Made by a program: the position numbers and the translations under genes. Below are positions 1-8,522 of a stretch of DNA of 64,000 bases, piece after piece; the first letter of the stretch is position 1; each line of letters starts with the position of its first letter. Source of the DNA: Spirosoma sp. 48-14 (GTDB lineage: Bacteria; Bacteroidota; Bacteroidia; Cytophagales; Spirosomataceae); the NCBI RefSeq assembly GCF_001898575.1, contig NZ_MKUD01000022.1, positions 152,993 through 216,992 on the forward strand, in the 5' to 3' direction. The notes beneath the pieces are model-generated. The model saw only the letters and a list, made by a program, of their open reading frames with translations. It did not search any database and was not told the origin of the DNA.

Positions 1-1084
1 ACCCTGGCTGAATCTTTCCCAGTTGATGACCCATGCCGATAATGTCGGCTGGAACCGTTGAAGCCATGCGAAGCGCATTGGTCAATGGAATCTCCGCTTG
101 CTCAACCGCTATCCGAACGCAGTCGATCAGCGTTATAGCGGAACCTGCCAGATTACCTTCATCGTTGACATAACGCCCTGGGCCGTTGCTATCTGGTTCA
201 TAATGAACGACAAACTGGCCTAAGGTGAACGAAGGGCGGGGGGGATTGGCGAATAGAGCATCCGAAATAAGAAATAATCGTTCGCCAAGCAATCGGTAGG
301 CAATGCGGATGGTGGTGGGATTGCAATGGTAGCTGTCTGCAATGATGCTGGCCCGAACAGTAGGATGGTCGAATACGGCCCCGACAACACCCGGCTCTCG
401 ACTTTCGAAACCTCGCATGGCATTATACAGGTGCGTAGAAAGCGGCACACCATTGTCGAAGGCGGCTGTAGCCTGCTCATATGTGGCATTACTATGGCCC
501 AGCGAAAGTAGCGTGTTAGGATGCTTCAGCTGCTTGATGGTCTCAAACTGCTCAGGCGAAAAAATTTCAGGAGCCAGTGTTAGTATACGGATGATATCGG
601 CATTTGTACTGAACAGAGCTTCCAGTTCACCTTCGGCGGGCGTTCGTACATACGCCATGCTATGGGCTCCCCGCTTGACAGGGTTGAAATAAGGCCCTTC
701 AATGTGCAGCCCCGGTACCCCAAATGGGTCTTCGTCTCGGGCAACCGCTACGGCTGCCATCGCCTGTTGCATAACAGCCAGCGAGGTTGAGTGAATGGTT
801 GGCAGGAGTGTGGTCGTGCCATTTTGGGCATGCGAATTATAAATATGCCGAACCGTATCCGGGGTCGGCACTTCGTTTAAGAACAGATTCGAACCGCCAT
901 ATAATTGAAGATCGATGAGGCCAGGAATAAGATAATCGCCAGCCAGATCGATGCTGGACGTTATATCGGTAGAAATATTGTCGGCTGTTGTAATTTCCTG
1001 AATCCGGCCGTTTTCTACGCGGACGGTTGCATTGGTAAGCCATTCATCGCCAGTAAAGACGGTCGCATTAACAAACTGATTCAT
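1..1084 (-). CDS. nagA: N-acetylglucosamine-6-phosphate deacetylase, C-terminus cut by window edge
   Basis: Cytoplasmic metal-dependent amidohydrolase that removes acetate from GlcNAc-6-phosphate in amino-sugar and peptidoglycan recycling. The reading frame runs without a stop from the ATG at 1084 to the window start (361 codons). The translation shows the family's early sequence PGLIDLQLYGG, then HIEGPYFNPVKRGAH, LGHSNATYEQA, THLYNAMRG and LISDAL, which carry the metal- and substrate-binding residues of NagA. The end of the protein lies outside the window. It is divergent from aroA, with a 169-bp gap holding a perfect inverted repeat. Identification is by family motifs and is secure; the exact start is the first ATG that keeps the usual N-terminus. 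Confidence 0.9.
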   Translation of the reverse strand, partial: MNQFVNATVFTGDEWLTNATVRVENGRIQEITTADNISTDITSSIDLAGDYLIPGLIDLQLYGGSNLFLNEVPTPDTVRHIYNSHAQNGTTTLLPTIHSTSLAVMQQAMAAVAVARDEDPFGVPGLHIEGPYFNPVKRGAHSMAYVRTPAEGELEALFSTNADIIRILTLAPEIFSPEQFETIKQLKHPNTLLSLGHSNATYEQATAAFDNGVPLSTHLYNAMRGFESREPGVVGAVFDHPTVRASIIADSYHCNPTTIRIAYRLLGERLFLISDALFANPPRPSFTLGQFVVHYEPDSNGPGRYVNDEGNLAGSAITLIDCVRIAVEQAEIPLTNALRMASTVPADIIGMGHQLGKIQPG

Positions 1085-1175
1085 GTAAGGATGGAGCTTT
1101 TACTTCGTATTACAGACAAATGATGGCCGGAATCTACCCGATTTTTCGTTTTTTTGTGAATAAATTCTTTTACGG

Positions 1176-1235
1176 TTTTCAGTTTATGGTGGGCTAACAC
1201 ACGAAGTTTTGTATTCGCCTAGCATAAACTGAAAA
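1176..1235. promoter_or_regulatory. Perfect 13-bp inverted repeat between nagA and aroA
   Basis: TTTTCAGTTTATG at 1176-1188 is matched exactly by its reverse complement at 1223-1235, with a 34-nt spacer, in the divergent nagA/aroA gap and ending 18 nt before the aroA start. It could be an operator pair for a dimeric regulator or a long-loop RNA structure; no U-tract supports a terminator. Function unknown. Confidence 0.5.
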
Positions 1236-1253
1236 TTCTAAACAATAAACTGC

Positions 1254-2528
1254 TTGAACGCTGCTCGTTTAACTCCTCCTGCCAGCCTAACCAGCCCTGG
1301 TCTTGTCCAGGCTACAATTCCATTGGCTTCGTCGAAAAGTGAAAGTAATCGTGCACTGATCATTGATGCCCTGACCGGCTTTCAATCGGATCTGCATAAC
1401 CTGTCGACCGCCCGCGATACACAAACGATGATTCGGTTGCTGAAATCGGATGACAATACCGCCGATGTACTGGATGCAGGTACGACAATGCGTTTTCTGA
1501 CGGCGTATTTTGCAGCAACTGGACAGAGTAAAACGATGACGGGTACCCCGCGCATGTGTGAACGGCCCATTGGTATTCTGGTCGATGCGTTGCGAACCCT
1601 GGGTGCCGATATTACCTATTTGAACAAAGATGGCTATCCTCCGCTGCAATTGAATGGGTTTAAGCCTTCGGATACCAACCGAGTGCAAATTCGGGGTGAT
1701 GTAAGTAGCCAGTATATTTCGGCCTTGCTGATGATTGCTCCTACCTTGCCCAATGGGCTGACCCTGGAATTGACCGGGGCTATCGGGTCGCGTCCGTACA
1801 TTGAAATGACACTGGAGCAAATGATCTGCTTCGGGGCCGATGTGCAGGCTGACTGGGATTCGAAAACGATTACTGTAGCTCCCAGGCCGTATACCCCTAC
1901 AAACTATACTATCGAGTCGGATTGGTCGGGAGCCAGTTACTGGTATAGCGTAGCAGCTTTAGCGCTTGACGAAACGGCTGAGATCTTCCTGTTGGGGTTA
2001 AAACCAAAATCGTTGCAGGGCGACAGTGCTATTGTGTCGATTATGCGATTGTTAGGTGTCGAAAGCACGTTTACAGAACAGGGCGTTCGGCTCACCAAAC
2101 GCCCGGCTGCTGAGTCGCTGGCCTGGGATTTTACCGATTGCCCTGACCTGGCGCAGACGGTGGCGGTTTGTGCAGCTGTAAAAGGAATTACGCTACGACT
2201 AACGGGTATCGAAAGTCTGAAAATCAAAGAGACCGACCGGGTAGCCGCTCTACAGGCTGAATTACAAAAAATTGGCGCCGAGTTAGTTGAAATAGAGACT
2301 AACCATCGGTATGAAGTTCGACGAATGGACCAGACACACACGGTTCCAGCCATCATCAAGACCTACGACGATCACCGGATGGCTATGGCGTTTGCACCTG
2401 TAGCCATGCGGGAAGAAATTATCATTGAAGAACCGGGCGTAGTTGCTAAATCGTATCCTAGTTTCTGGGATGATATGGCCCGAGTGGCTACCGTTGAGTT
2501 TGTCTCAGCAGGCCAGATAGCCAACTGA
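1254..2528 (+). CDS. aroA: 3-phosphoshikimate 1-carboxyvinyltransferase (EPSP synthase)
   Basis: Sixth step of the shikimate pathway: transfers enolpyruvate from PEP to shikimate-3-phosphate, in the cytoplasm. The 424-residue length is normal. Motifs seen are SSKSESNRALIID near residue 27 (substrate-binding SKS..NR), DAGTTMRFLTA (the PEP-binding GT.MR segment), RGDVSSQYISALL, KIKETDRVAAL and DDHRMAMAFAP. The start chosen is TTG at 1254, because the conserved N-terminal SKS motif falls about 27 residues later and no in-frame ATG lies near it; this start is less certain than the gene. It seems to be a single-gene unit; the next gene begins 170 bp downstream. Confidence 0.95.
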   Translation: MNAARLTPPASLTSPGLVQATIPLASSKSESNRALIIDALTGFQSDLHNLSTARDTQTMIRLLKSDDNTADVLDAGTTMRFLTAYFAATGQSKTMTGTPRMCERPIGILVDALRTLGADITYLNKDGYPPLQLNGFKPSDTNRVQIRGDVSSQYISALLMIAPTLPNGLTLELTGAIGSRPYIEMTLEQMICFGADVQADWDSKTITVAPRPYTPTNYTIESDWSGASYWYSVAALALDETAEIFLLGLKPKSLQGDSAIVSIMRLLGVESTFTEQGVRLTKRPAAESLAWDFTDCPDLAQTVAVCAAVKGITLRLTGIESLKIKETDRVAALQAELQKIGAELVEIETNHRYEVRRMDQTHTVPAIIKTYDDHRMAMAFAPVAMREEIIIEEPGVVAKSYPSFWDDMARVATVEFVSAGQIAN

Positions 2529-2698
2529 CGGATACACGATAGGCGCAAAAGTTTTGGGATGCAGACTGCTTCCAGACTTATTATAGACGGGTAGCGTGTT
2601 TTTAAGTATGCATTTAGGTTTGTATTGGTTGCTAAATTCTTGTTGTGTATATTGCGAATAGGTATATTGCCCGACGCTTTACTAATTATATTCGCTAA

Positions 2699-3316
2699 AT
2701 GACCCCTAATCGTAGACTTGATCAGTTGGAGCCACTAATGGCTGATTCACTTCAGAAGATTGATCGCTTGATCGAAGGACAAGGCCAGCTTGTTGAATTG
2801 GCTACCAATACAAAAAGTGAACTCGACCAGGTAAAAAAAACAGGAGAGCTTACAGCCAGTGGGTTAGCAAATCTAACCGTTACCACGCAAAAACAATTGG
2901 AGATATTGCAAGCTGGTCAGGATGAGCTTCGACTTGAACAGAAGAGCTTAAACGAAAACTTCGATGAACTTCGACTTGGTCAGCAACGGTTGGAGGTAAA
3001 CTATGATGAACTTCGACTTGGACAGGAACGATTAGAGGCCAACTATGATGGATTGCGTCTAAGTCAGGAACGATTAGAGACAAACTATGATGGATTACGC
3101 CTAGGTCAGGAACGGATAGAAGCAAATTATGATGGATTACGAATTGGTCAAGAACGGATAGAGGCAAATTATGATGAATTGCGAATTGGCCAGGAAATCT
3201 TAAAAATAGGACAAGGTCAGTTAACAAAAGCTTACGAAGAACTTAAAGTGAATCAGGAAAAATTGGTAGCTGGTCAGGAATTGATTTTACAGATTCTACG
3301 AGAAAAACTCTCATAA
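2699..3316 (+). CDS. Coiled-coil protein made of 14-residue tandem repeats
   Basis: No known function recognised. The 205-residue protein is hydrophilic, with no signal peptide or membrane segment. Residues 75-172 are seven consecutive 14-residue units of the pattern D-[EG]-L-R-[LI]-G-Q-E-R-[LI]-E-A-N-Y, two heptads per unit, so a long continuous coiled coil is expected. The flanking parts (LDQLEPLMADSLQKIDRLIEGQGQL and the last 30 residues) are weaker versions of the same alpha-helical pattern. The start is the first ATG after an AT-rich leader. It stands alone between aroA and a PhyH-like gene. The repeats are similar at the DNA level, which suggests recent expansion. Confidence 0.8.
   Translation: MTPNRRLDQLEPLMADSLQKIDRLIEGQGQLVELATNTKSELDQVKKTGELTASGLANLTVTTQKQLEILQAGQDELRLEQKSLNENFDELRLGQQRLEVNYDELRLGQERLEANYDGLRLSQERLETNYDGLRLGQERIEANYDGLRIGQERIEANYDELRIGQEILKIGQGQLTKAYEELKVNQEKLVAGQELILQILREKLS
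2921..3214 (+). repeat. 42-bp tandem repeat, seven units, inside the coiled-coil gene
   Basis: Seven in-frame 42-bp units encode the 14-residue coiled-coil repeat. The last four full units differ at few bases (recurrent aactatgatggattacg and ggtcaggaacg). Units begin with the GAT codon of the DELRLGQ/DGLRLGQ element. Unit number may differ between strains through slippage or recombination. Confidence 0.8.
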
Positions 3317-3360
3317 ATAACGTTAGGTAAAAAAGTGAATGCCGTTTTGGGCTAAATAAT

Positions 3361-4170
3361 ATGATGACACGCCGGGAGCAATTTGATGAACAGGGGTATC
3401 TTATCGTTCGGAACATTTTTACACCCGATGAAGTAACCCAATTGCGGCAGGCAGCCTATACCTATCGAGACCAACAGCAGAAACTAGGCCTCGTTAAACA
3501 GGTAAAGCAGGCTGCTTCCGTAAAAGGTGATTTGTTGAGTAAGGAGAAGCTGGGCTGGGTAATTTATGATCCACGAATTGTAGCCATTGCTACCGAACTT
3601 CTGGGCGATACGCCCGTTTACTTCTCCGACAGTACCTATCAGATTGGCACCGGAACCCGTGGTTTTCACCGTGATAATATTGATCGGTATCAGTTTGGAC
3701 AGGGAACTGATTGGGATGGCCCGTATCCGCTCATCCGGTTTGGTATTTATTTGCAGAATCACGATACCTACAGTGGCGGCATTCGCTTTAAGGCTGGTAG
3801 CCATAACGCAGCCGATGGGGCCGATGTATTTGCCGACACCCGCGCGGGGGATATTGTCGTCTGGAACATGCGGACTCTACATAGCGGAAATGCCCGGCGG
3901 ATGAAAGTGCTTACTAATCTACCGCTGCACGTTGGGCTTGAAAATCGCCTGCCCGACTTTCTGTTTCGCGAGCAGCAAGGCGAACGGGTTTCTCTCTTCT
4001 TTAGCTATGGACTGGAAGGTAAACACCTCGACCGATATCTTGAACAACATATCCAAAAGCGGGCGGATATGCAGGAAAACGTCCGGCTGTCGACCTATTC
4101 GACAGACACTCTTCAAAAAGCCAGTGCGAATAACATTCGGGTACTTGACGTAAAAAAACTGGTTGAGTAG
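3361..4170 (+). CDS. Phytanoyl-CoA dioxygenase (PhyH) family protein
   Basis: Member of the Fe(II)/2-oxoglutarate-dependent oxygenases of the PhyH family; the substrate cannot be told from sequence. The 269-residue protein has the iron triad as H103-x-D105 in GFHRDNIDRY and H174 in VVWNMRTLHSGNARR, with a likely oxoglutarate-binding stretch around GIRFKAGSH. The N-terminus (FDEQGYLIVRNIFTPDEV) is typical of the family. There is no signal peptide, so it is cytoplasmic. A second in-frame ATG at 3364 is an equally good start. It is convergent with the secreted protein gene at 4181, only 10 bp away. Related enzymes act on small molecules, lipids or sugars; none is implied here. Confidence 0.8.
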   Translation: MMTRREQFDEQGYLIVRNIFTPDEVTQLRQAAYTYRDQQQKLGLVKQVKQAASVKGDLLSKEKLGWVIYDPRIVAIATELLGDTPVYFSDSTYQIGTGTRGFHRDNIDRYQFGQGTDWDGPYPLIRFGIYLQNHDTYSGGIRFKAGSHNAADGADVFADTRAGDIVVWNMRTLHSGNARRMKVLTNLPLHVGLENRLPDFLFREQQGERVSLFFSYGLEGKHLDRYLEQHIQKRADMQENVRLSTYSTDTLQKASANNIRVLDVKKLVE

Positions 4171-4180
4171 GCTTACGGTG

Positions 4181-5098
4181 CTATCGATCTCGTTCCTGCT
4201 TTAGTTCGTGCTGCTTGCCATATATGTACCGAAGTGACATACCAAATCCCCAGCCAGTGCCATTGGCCGTAGCAGATGCGTATTGAATAGAGGATTTGTT
4301 GACCGAATAAATCATATCGGATCGAAGGGCATCACCAAGCCCCCAAAATTTTCGTAAATAACCCCCTAGTTCTAGCGAAGAGGATAAGCGCACGTTGTAC
4401 TCGAAACCTGCCTCTGCAAGCCCGGTAATCTGGTTTGTACTGGTTATGTTGTCGAGCCGGAGGGTATCGATACGGTTGTTACGACCCCCATAAATATACC
4501 CGATTAGTTTGAAGTCGTCCAGTTGTTTCGTGCCATTAGGAATAAGCCAGGCGCCACCTGTAACCCAGAAACCTGTACCATTTTCGGCTTTTTTACCAGA
4601 GCCAATCCGGCGTTTTAGCCGCACCGGAATACCACTTCCACTATTCTGATACGTAAACACCAGGGGCTGGCTTCCATTTGCAATGGTGATGTTCAGATGA
4701 ATGGGAGCCCGCGCATAGCCTGTTTCGACTGCCCAGGCATTCCGATATGTGTATCCTGCCAGTACGCTCCAGACACCTTTAAACTGAGTAGCACTGCTAA
4801 CCAGTCGATTGAACGTGTTTGTTAGATTACTGGCATCGCTCCGAAAGCCACCTTCTATAGCCACAGACCAGGTTTGAATTTCACGAAGCTGATGAAGTAG
4901 TAAATAATCGGACTGTCGGCCACTTGCGGTTCGGCTGGTACTTGATCGGGGCAAAGTGGAACGTTGTTCCGGGTCGTCAGTGAGTACGTTCCGGCGGATA
5001 GGCGGTGGGGCCGTTTCACTGGTGTCAATCTCAATAATCTGAGCAAGTGCCCAGATGGGTTGACAAAACAGAAACAAGAAGAGTAAACAGTGTTTCAC
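4181..5098 (-). CDS. Secreted, probably outer-membrane-associated protein of unknown function
   Basis: Not recognised as a named family. The 305-residue product starts with a clear signal peptide (MKHCLLFLFLFCQPIWALAQ, cleavage after the last AQ). A low-complexity linker rich in Ser, Thr and Arg follows up to about residue 65. The remainder alternates hydrophobic and polar residues with many aromatics (GYTYRNAWAVETGYARAP, FEYNVRLSSSLELGGYLR, WGFGMSLRYIYG), as in a small outer-membrane beta-barrel of eight to ten strands. It ends in a basic tail. It is monocistronic, convergent with the PhyH-like gene. The beta-barrel reading is inference from the strand pattern. Confidence 0.7.
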   Translation of the reverse strand: MKHCLLFLFLFCQPIWALAQIIEIDTSETAPPPIRRNVLTDDPEQRSTLPRSSTSRTASGRQSDYLLLHQLREIQTWSVAIEGGFRSDASNLTNTFNRLVSSATQFKGVWSVLAGYTYRNAWAVETGYARAPIHLNITIANGSQPLVFTYQNSGSGIPVRLKRRIGSGKKAENGTGFWVTGGAWLIPNGTKQLDDFKLIGYIYGGRNNRIDTLRLDNITSTNQITGLAEAGFEYNVRLSSSLELGGYLRKFWGLGDALRSDMIYSVNKSSIQYASATANGTGWGFGMSLRYIYGKQHELKQERDR

Positions 5099-5329
5099 AA
5101 TATAGGCTTGTTCTGGTAAGTAATGCTACTCACGGTTACGCAACTTTTCTGATAAGTGTTGCCAAATTTAATAAGTTATCGTATTCTGCTAACTCAGAAC
5201 TTATTTGTTAGTCTACTAGGGCTGCCAGCCTTCATTTTTTCGTGAAAGGTCAGTGGAATTGCGTGCTTTGTCAGCGACCGATTTTGGTGTTCGTCGGACC
5301 TTTGTCATGTACTAAAGAGACACAAACCA

Positions 5330-5674
5330 ATGAAGACCTTACTGAAATCAGAAGAGTTGATTCAATTCCTGGCCGCTATTTATTTATTTTCTCGACTAAA
5401 TTTTGCCTGGTGGTGGTTTCCTGCCCTGATTTTGGTGCCAGACATCAGCATGATTGGTTATCTGGTTAATCCGGCTATTGGAGCTGTTCTATACAATATC
5501 GTGCACCACAAAGGTTTGGGGATTGCGATTGGGCTGGTAGGGCTGATGTTGGGTAATCAGCAGTTGATGCTGGCCGGGGTTATTTTGTTTGCCCATTCAA
5601 GCATGGACCGAACGATGGGTTACGGCCTGAAATACTTCGATAGTTTCAAACATACCAGTCTGGGAGATCTGTAA
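5330..5674 (+). CDS. DUF4260 family small membrane protein
   Basis: 114 residues with three to four hydrophobic segments (LAAIYLFSRLNFAWWWFPALIL, GYLVNPAIGAVLYNIV, GLGIAIGLVGLML, LAGVILFAHSSMDRTMGYGL). The end, HSSMDRTMGYGLKYFDSFKHTSLGDL, is the characteristic C-terminal signature of DUF4260, a family of unknown function that is inner-membrane by prediction. The start at 5330 gives the usual family length. It is convergent with the AraC-type regulator, 4 bp apart, so the two transcripts probably overlap. Confidence 0.8.
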   Translation: MKTLLKSEELIQFLAAIYLFSRLNFAWWWFPALILVPDISMIGYLVNPAIGAVLYNIVHHKGLGIAIGLVGLMLGNQQLMLAGVILFAHSSMDRTMGYGLKYFDSFKHTSLGDL

Positions 5675-5678
5675 CACG

Positions 5679-6689
5679 TTACGAGGCCATTCGGAAAGCT
5701 CCCGGCGTTTGGCCTGTCCATTTTTTGAACGACCGGAAAAAGACGCTGGGTTCAGCAAAACCGAGCAGGTAAGCAATATCGGTAGTACTGAGATTGGGTT
5801 CACGCAAGTGCCGAACCGCCAGTTCCTTCCGAGTTTCATCGAGTAATTGCTGGTAAGAGGTACCTGCCTCTTTCAGCCGTAGCTGCAAAGTCCGAATGCC
5901 CATGGCCAATCGGTCGGCTACGGTAGCCAGGGTAGGTTCTTCGCCTTTCATGATCGTGACAATTTCTGTTTTGACCCGGCTGCTGATGGTTGGTGTTTTT
6001 AGTTTGTCGAGTAAATCTTTGGCATGCTTCTCAAATAGCGCCGACAGAGTTGGGCTGGCATTTAAGATAGGAAGGTCGAGCAGAGAGGCATCGAGAATCA
6101 TGACTGTTTCAGGGGCATCGAAGGAGAGTTTCGCGGGGGCAAATACCCGCTCATGCTCCCGAATATCGATGGGACGCGGATAGGCAAATTGAATTTCCTT
6201 TGCCGTTATAGTGATCCCTGTCAACGCCCGCATGGCCGCCAGATAGACCGACAGTTCGGAATTGTAGGTATAATCCGGGTATCGAATATCGGTACTGGTG
6301 ATTCGTAACGATAGAATATATTGATTGCCAGTTAGTTGCCCGGTGGTGGCAACTCCTTCGCAGGCAATATCCTGATAATGACAAAGTTTTTCCAGCGCCC
6401 GGCCTAATGTAGGGCTGTGCATCATCACATAGGCCAGTACACCAACGGCCACGGGATTAACTAGTTCGCCCAGTTTCAGCGGAATGGAGGGATCGCCTGT
6501 AACACGAACAATCTCCTGCCATAGGGTCTGTATCTGCCAGATAAATACGCGTCCGTCGGGGTCACGGAGTTGCTCAGGTGTGATTCCAATCGTTTGAATG
6601 AGTGGCTCCGTATCAACCCCCTGTTGTCGAACAGCAAACAAAATCAGATTGATGGATGCAACAGAAAGCGTGTCGTTAGTAGTGGTCAT
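5679..6689 (-). CDS. AraC family transcriptional regulator
   Basis: DNA-binding regulator of about 336 residues. The N-terminal two thirds match the arabinose-binding-like domain found in OruR/ArgR-type AraC proteins (VNPVAVGVLAYVMMHSPTLGRALEKLCHYQDI). The C-terminal 100 residues carry the double helix-turn-helix (LATVADRLAMGIRTLQLRLKEAGTSYQQLLDETRKELA and TTDIAYLLGFAEPSVFFRSFKKWTGQTPGAFR). The start at 6689 (MTTTNDTL) is preferred because it gives the usual family length; an in-frame ATG at 6761 would add 24 residues. It sits 94 bp downstream of the BtuF-like gene on the same strand. The target is not evident. Confidence 0.85.
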   Translation of the reverse strand: MTTTNDTLSVASINLILFAVRQQGVDTEPLIQTIGITPEQLRDPDGRVFIWQIQTLWQEIVRVTGDPSIPLKLGELVNPVAVGVLAYVMMHSPTLGRALEKLCHYQDIACEGVATTGQLTGNQYILSLRITSTDIRYPDYTYNSELSVYLAAMRALTGITITAKEIQFAYPRPIDIREHERVFAPAKLSFDAPETVMILDASLLDLPILNASPTLSALFEKHAKDLLDKLKTPTISSRVKTEIVTIMKGEEPTLATVADRLAMGIRTLQLRLKEAGTSYQQLLDETRKELAVRHLREPNLSTTDIAYLLGFAEPSVFFRSFKKWTGQTPGAFRMAS

Positions 6690-6783
6690 GTAGCAGGAAA
6701 TACGTTCGTCAGCAATAATCAATGATTGGCGATGCCGGGTCTCGTTGCGAATAAAAGCCATTTCCTTTGTAGGCTAGTAGGTA

Positions 6784-7545
6784 CTATGGTTTAGACGCAG
6801 CCAGTTCGGTACGCAAGTTCCTAAAATAGTCGGACGACCGTAACAGTCGGCTACCGTACCAGGAAAACAGTTCGCCATCAACCAGCACCACTCGAGCATT
6901 TGGACAGATGGCCTGTAGTTCAGCAATATGCTTTTCTGCAAATGGGTACGGCTCAGAGGATAAGAAGATCAGGTCGGGTCTGGCTGTCTGAATATCATAG
7001 GCCGCTATTTCGGGGTAGCGTAGGCGATCCGAAAATGCATTGGAAAAACCGGCTACTGCCAGCATGGAATGAATGAACGTCTGCTCGGCTGCCACCATAT
7101 ATGGATTTCGCCAGATCAGATAAGCAACCCGCTTGACCGACGGATCAGGAACTGGGCAAAGCCTATCAGCAATCTGTTGGGCTAGGTCGGTTGCTTCCTG
7201 CGTTTTACCAACCAAAGTACCTACCTCACGTATCATCGCCAGCGCATCCGATACCGTAACCACATCCGTTACATGAACCTGGTAGTGCTGTTGTAATTCT
7301 TCAATCTGCTCTCGGCTGTTTTCCTCTTTATTGGCAAGGATGAGGTCTGGATATAAGTCTCGAATTTTGTTGTTATTCAGGGTTTTAGTGCCACCGACAA
7401 TCGTCTTGCTCGTAACTTTATTAGCTGGATGAATACAAAATTTAGTAATGCCCACTATCGCGCTGTCCAGCCCAAGATCAAATAGTAGTTCGGTTTGCGA
7501 AGGTACCAGTGAGACAATTCGTTGCGGACTCATAACATATGACAT
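6784..7545 (-). CDS. BtuF-like metal-chelate ABC transporter substrate-binding protein
   Basis: 253 residues of the helical-backbone metal receptor fold (Peripla_BP_2) used by vitamin B12 and siderophore importers. Typical motifs are RIVSLVPSQTELLFDLGL at the N-terminus, VGGTKTLNNNKIRDLYPDLILANKEEN in the middle, and YDIQTARPDLIFLSSEPYPF near the C-terminus. There is no signal peptide or lipobox at either possible start (7545 or the MSPQRI at about 7533). The protein therefore seems cytoplasmic or needs another export path; this is common for the short BtuF-like proteins in Bacteroidota. No permease or ATPase is adjacent. B12 binding is plausible, and B12-linked MeaB is encoded elsewhere in the window, but it is unproven. 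Confidence 0.75.
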   Translation of the reverse strand: MSYVMSPQRIVSLVPSQTELLFDLGLDSAIVGITKFCIHPANKVTSKTIVGGTKTLNNNKIRDLYPDLILANKEENSREQIEELQQHYQVHVTDVVTVSDALAMIREVGTLVGKTQEATDLAQQIADRLCPVPDPSVKRVAYLIWRNPYMVAAEQTFIHSMLAVAGFSNAFSDRLRYPEIAAYDIQTARPDLIFLSSEPYPFAEKHIAELQAICPNARVVLVDGELFSWYGSRLLRSSDYFRNLRTELAASKP

Positions 7546-7655
7546 TCGACGGGTAAAATTACCGACTCAGCACTTAATAAACCCCTTTTAACGAGATTTG
7601 GACTGCTAGTTGAAAAAATTATGCAACGTTTACAATCAGAAACCCTCATTGCACT

Positions 7656-8516
7656 ATGAAATCAGGTATTTTCACCCTATTACTTACCGGGCTGACCACG
7701 ACCGCAGTGTTGGCACAGACCACTGCCCCTACATCGGGCAAGATTACATACGAAGGAATGCGTCAGATCGATCGTTCGCAAATGCGGATGGTCATCAACG
7801 GCCAGGAGGTTCGTCCGGGAAGCCCTTCCGGGGCTCCTGATGCCCCGGAAGGGCTTCCCGAAACCATATCGTTTACGCAGAAACTGGTGTTTTCCGGTTC
7901 AATGGCTAAAGAGGAACGGGATCGACAGCAGGGACCAATGATGTTTCGTCGGCAAATGGGCGATGGCGCTCCCGATGGAAACGGTACTCCCGGTGGTGAA
8001 CGGCCTAATCGTCCGCGTGGTGATATGCGAATGAACTTCCCATTTGAGCAACAGACATACCTGGACCTGACGAATAAACAGCGGATCGATGTGCTGACTG
8101 TAAAAAAAGATTCGGTCACGACCACCTACCGAACTGACCGCCCTATGCCAGCTGCAACTGATTGGCAAACCAGTGAAAAAACGAAGAAAATTGCGGGGTA
8201 TGTCTGCCATAAAGCCACGGCTACGCATCGAAAAATGCCGTATACAATCTGGTATACAACGGATTTACCATTTACGTATTCGCCCGTATCCGACCTTACA
8301 CCTCCTCAGGGCGTGGTATTATTGATCGAGTCCGATACGGAATCGTATAAGGCAACTGGCGTATCGACGGAAAGCGTTGCCGAAGCATCTGTTCAGCCGC
8401 CTAAAGAGGCAAAAGTGGTTTCTGCCGAAGAAATGGAACAGATTCGCCGGAAAGGCATGGCCGATTTCCGCCAACGAATGATGCAGAACATGCCGTTTCA
8501 GCGGAGTAACAACTAG
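7656..8516 (+). CDS. GLPGLI family secreted protein
   Basis: 286 residues with a signal peptide (MKSGIFTLLLTGLTTTAVLAQ). After it comes GKITYEGMRQID, the usual opening of GLPGLI family proteins, and the later block TDWQTSEKTKKIAGYVCHKATATHRKMPYTIWYTTDLPF, the diagnostic part of the family. Molecular function is unknown; the family is typically encoded directly before an outer-membrane beta-barrel/TonB-type protein, as here. An unusual 45-bp palindrome lies inside the gene and encodes a Gly/Pro/Ser-rich insertion around residues 54-68. The C-terminal tail is Met- and Gln-rich. The 66-bp gap to the next gene suggests co-transcription. Confidence 0.85.
   Translation: MKSGIFTLLLTGLTTTAVLAQTTAPTSGKITYEGMRQIDRSQMRMVINGQEVRPGSPSGAPDAPEGLPETISFTQKLVFSGSMAKEERDRQQGPMMFRRQMGDGAPDGNGTPGGERPNRPRGDMRMNFPFEQQTYLDLTNKQRIDVLTVKKDSVTTTYRTDRPMPAATDWQTSEKTKKIAGYVCHKATATHRKMPYTIWYTTDLPFTYSPVSDLTPPQGVVLLIESDTESYKATGVSTESVAEASVQPPKEAKVVSAEEMEQIRRKGMADFRQRMMQNMPFQRSNN
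7816..7860. repeat. Perfect 19-bp inverted repeat inside the GLPGLI gene
   Basis: CGGGAAGCCCTTCCGGGGC at 7816-7834 is followed by a 7-nt loop (TCCTGAT) and then its exact reverse complement at 7842-7860. It is GC-rich, lies fully within coding sequence, keeps the frame, and has no U-tract. It would form a very stable hairpin in the mRNA or a cruciform. It may be a dispersed palindromic element that inserted in frame; no second copy was noticed in this window. Confidence 0.85.
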
Positions 8517-8522
8517 TTATAG

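Noticed and set aside
1287..1820. 177-codon minus-strand open frame inside aroA
   Set aside because: It is the antisense of a certain gene; composition is unusual and no motif is present.
2880..3227. Minus-strand open frame with repeats over the coiled-coil gene
   Set aside because: It repeats only because the plus-strand gene does; the translation is not protein-like.
5169..5205. AATAAGTT/AACTTATT inverted repeat before the DUF4260 gene
   Set aside because: Eight AT-rich bases per arm are not enough to call an operator.
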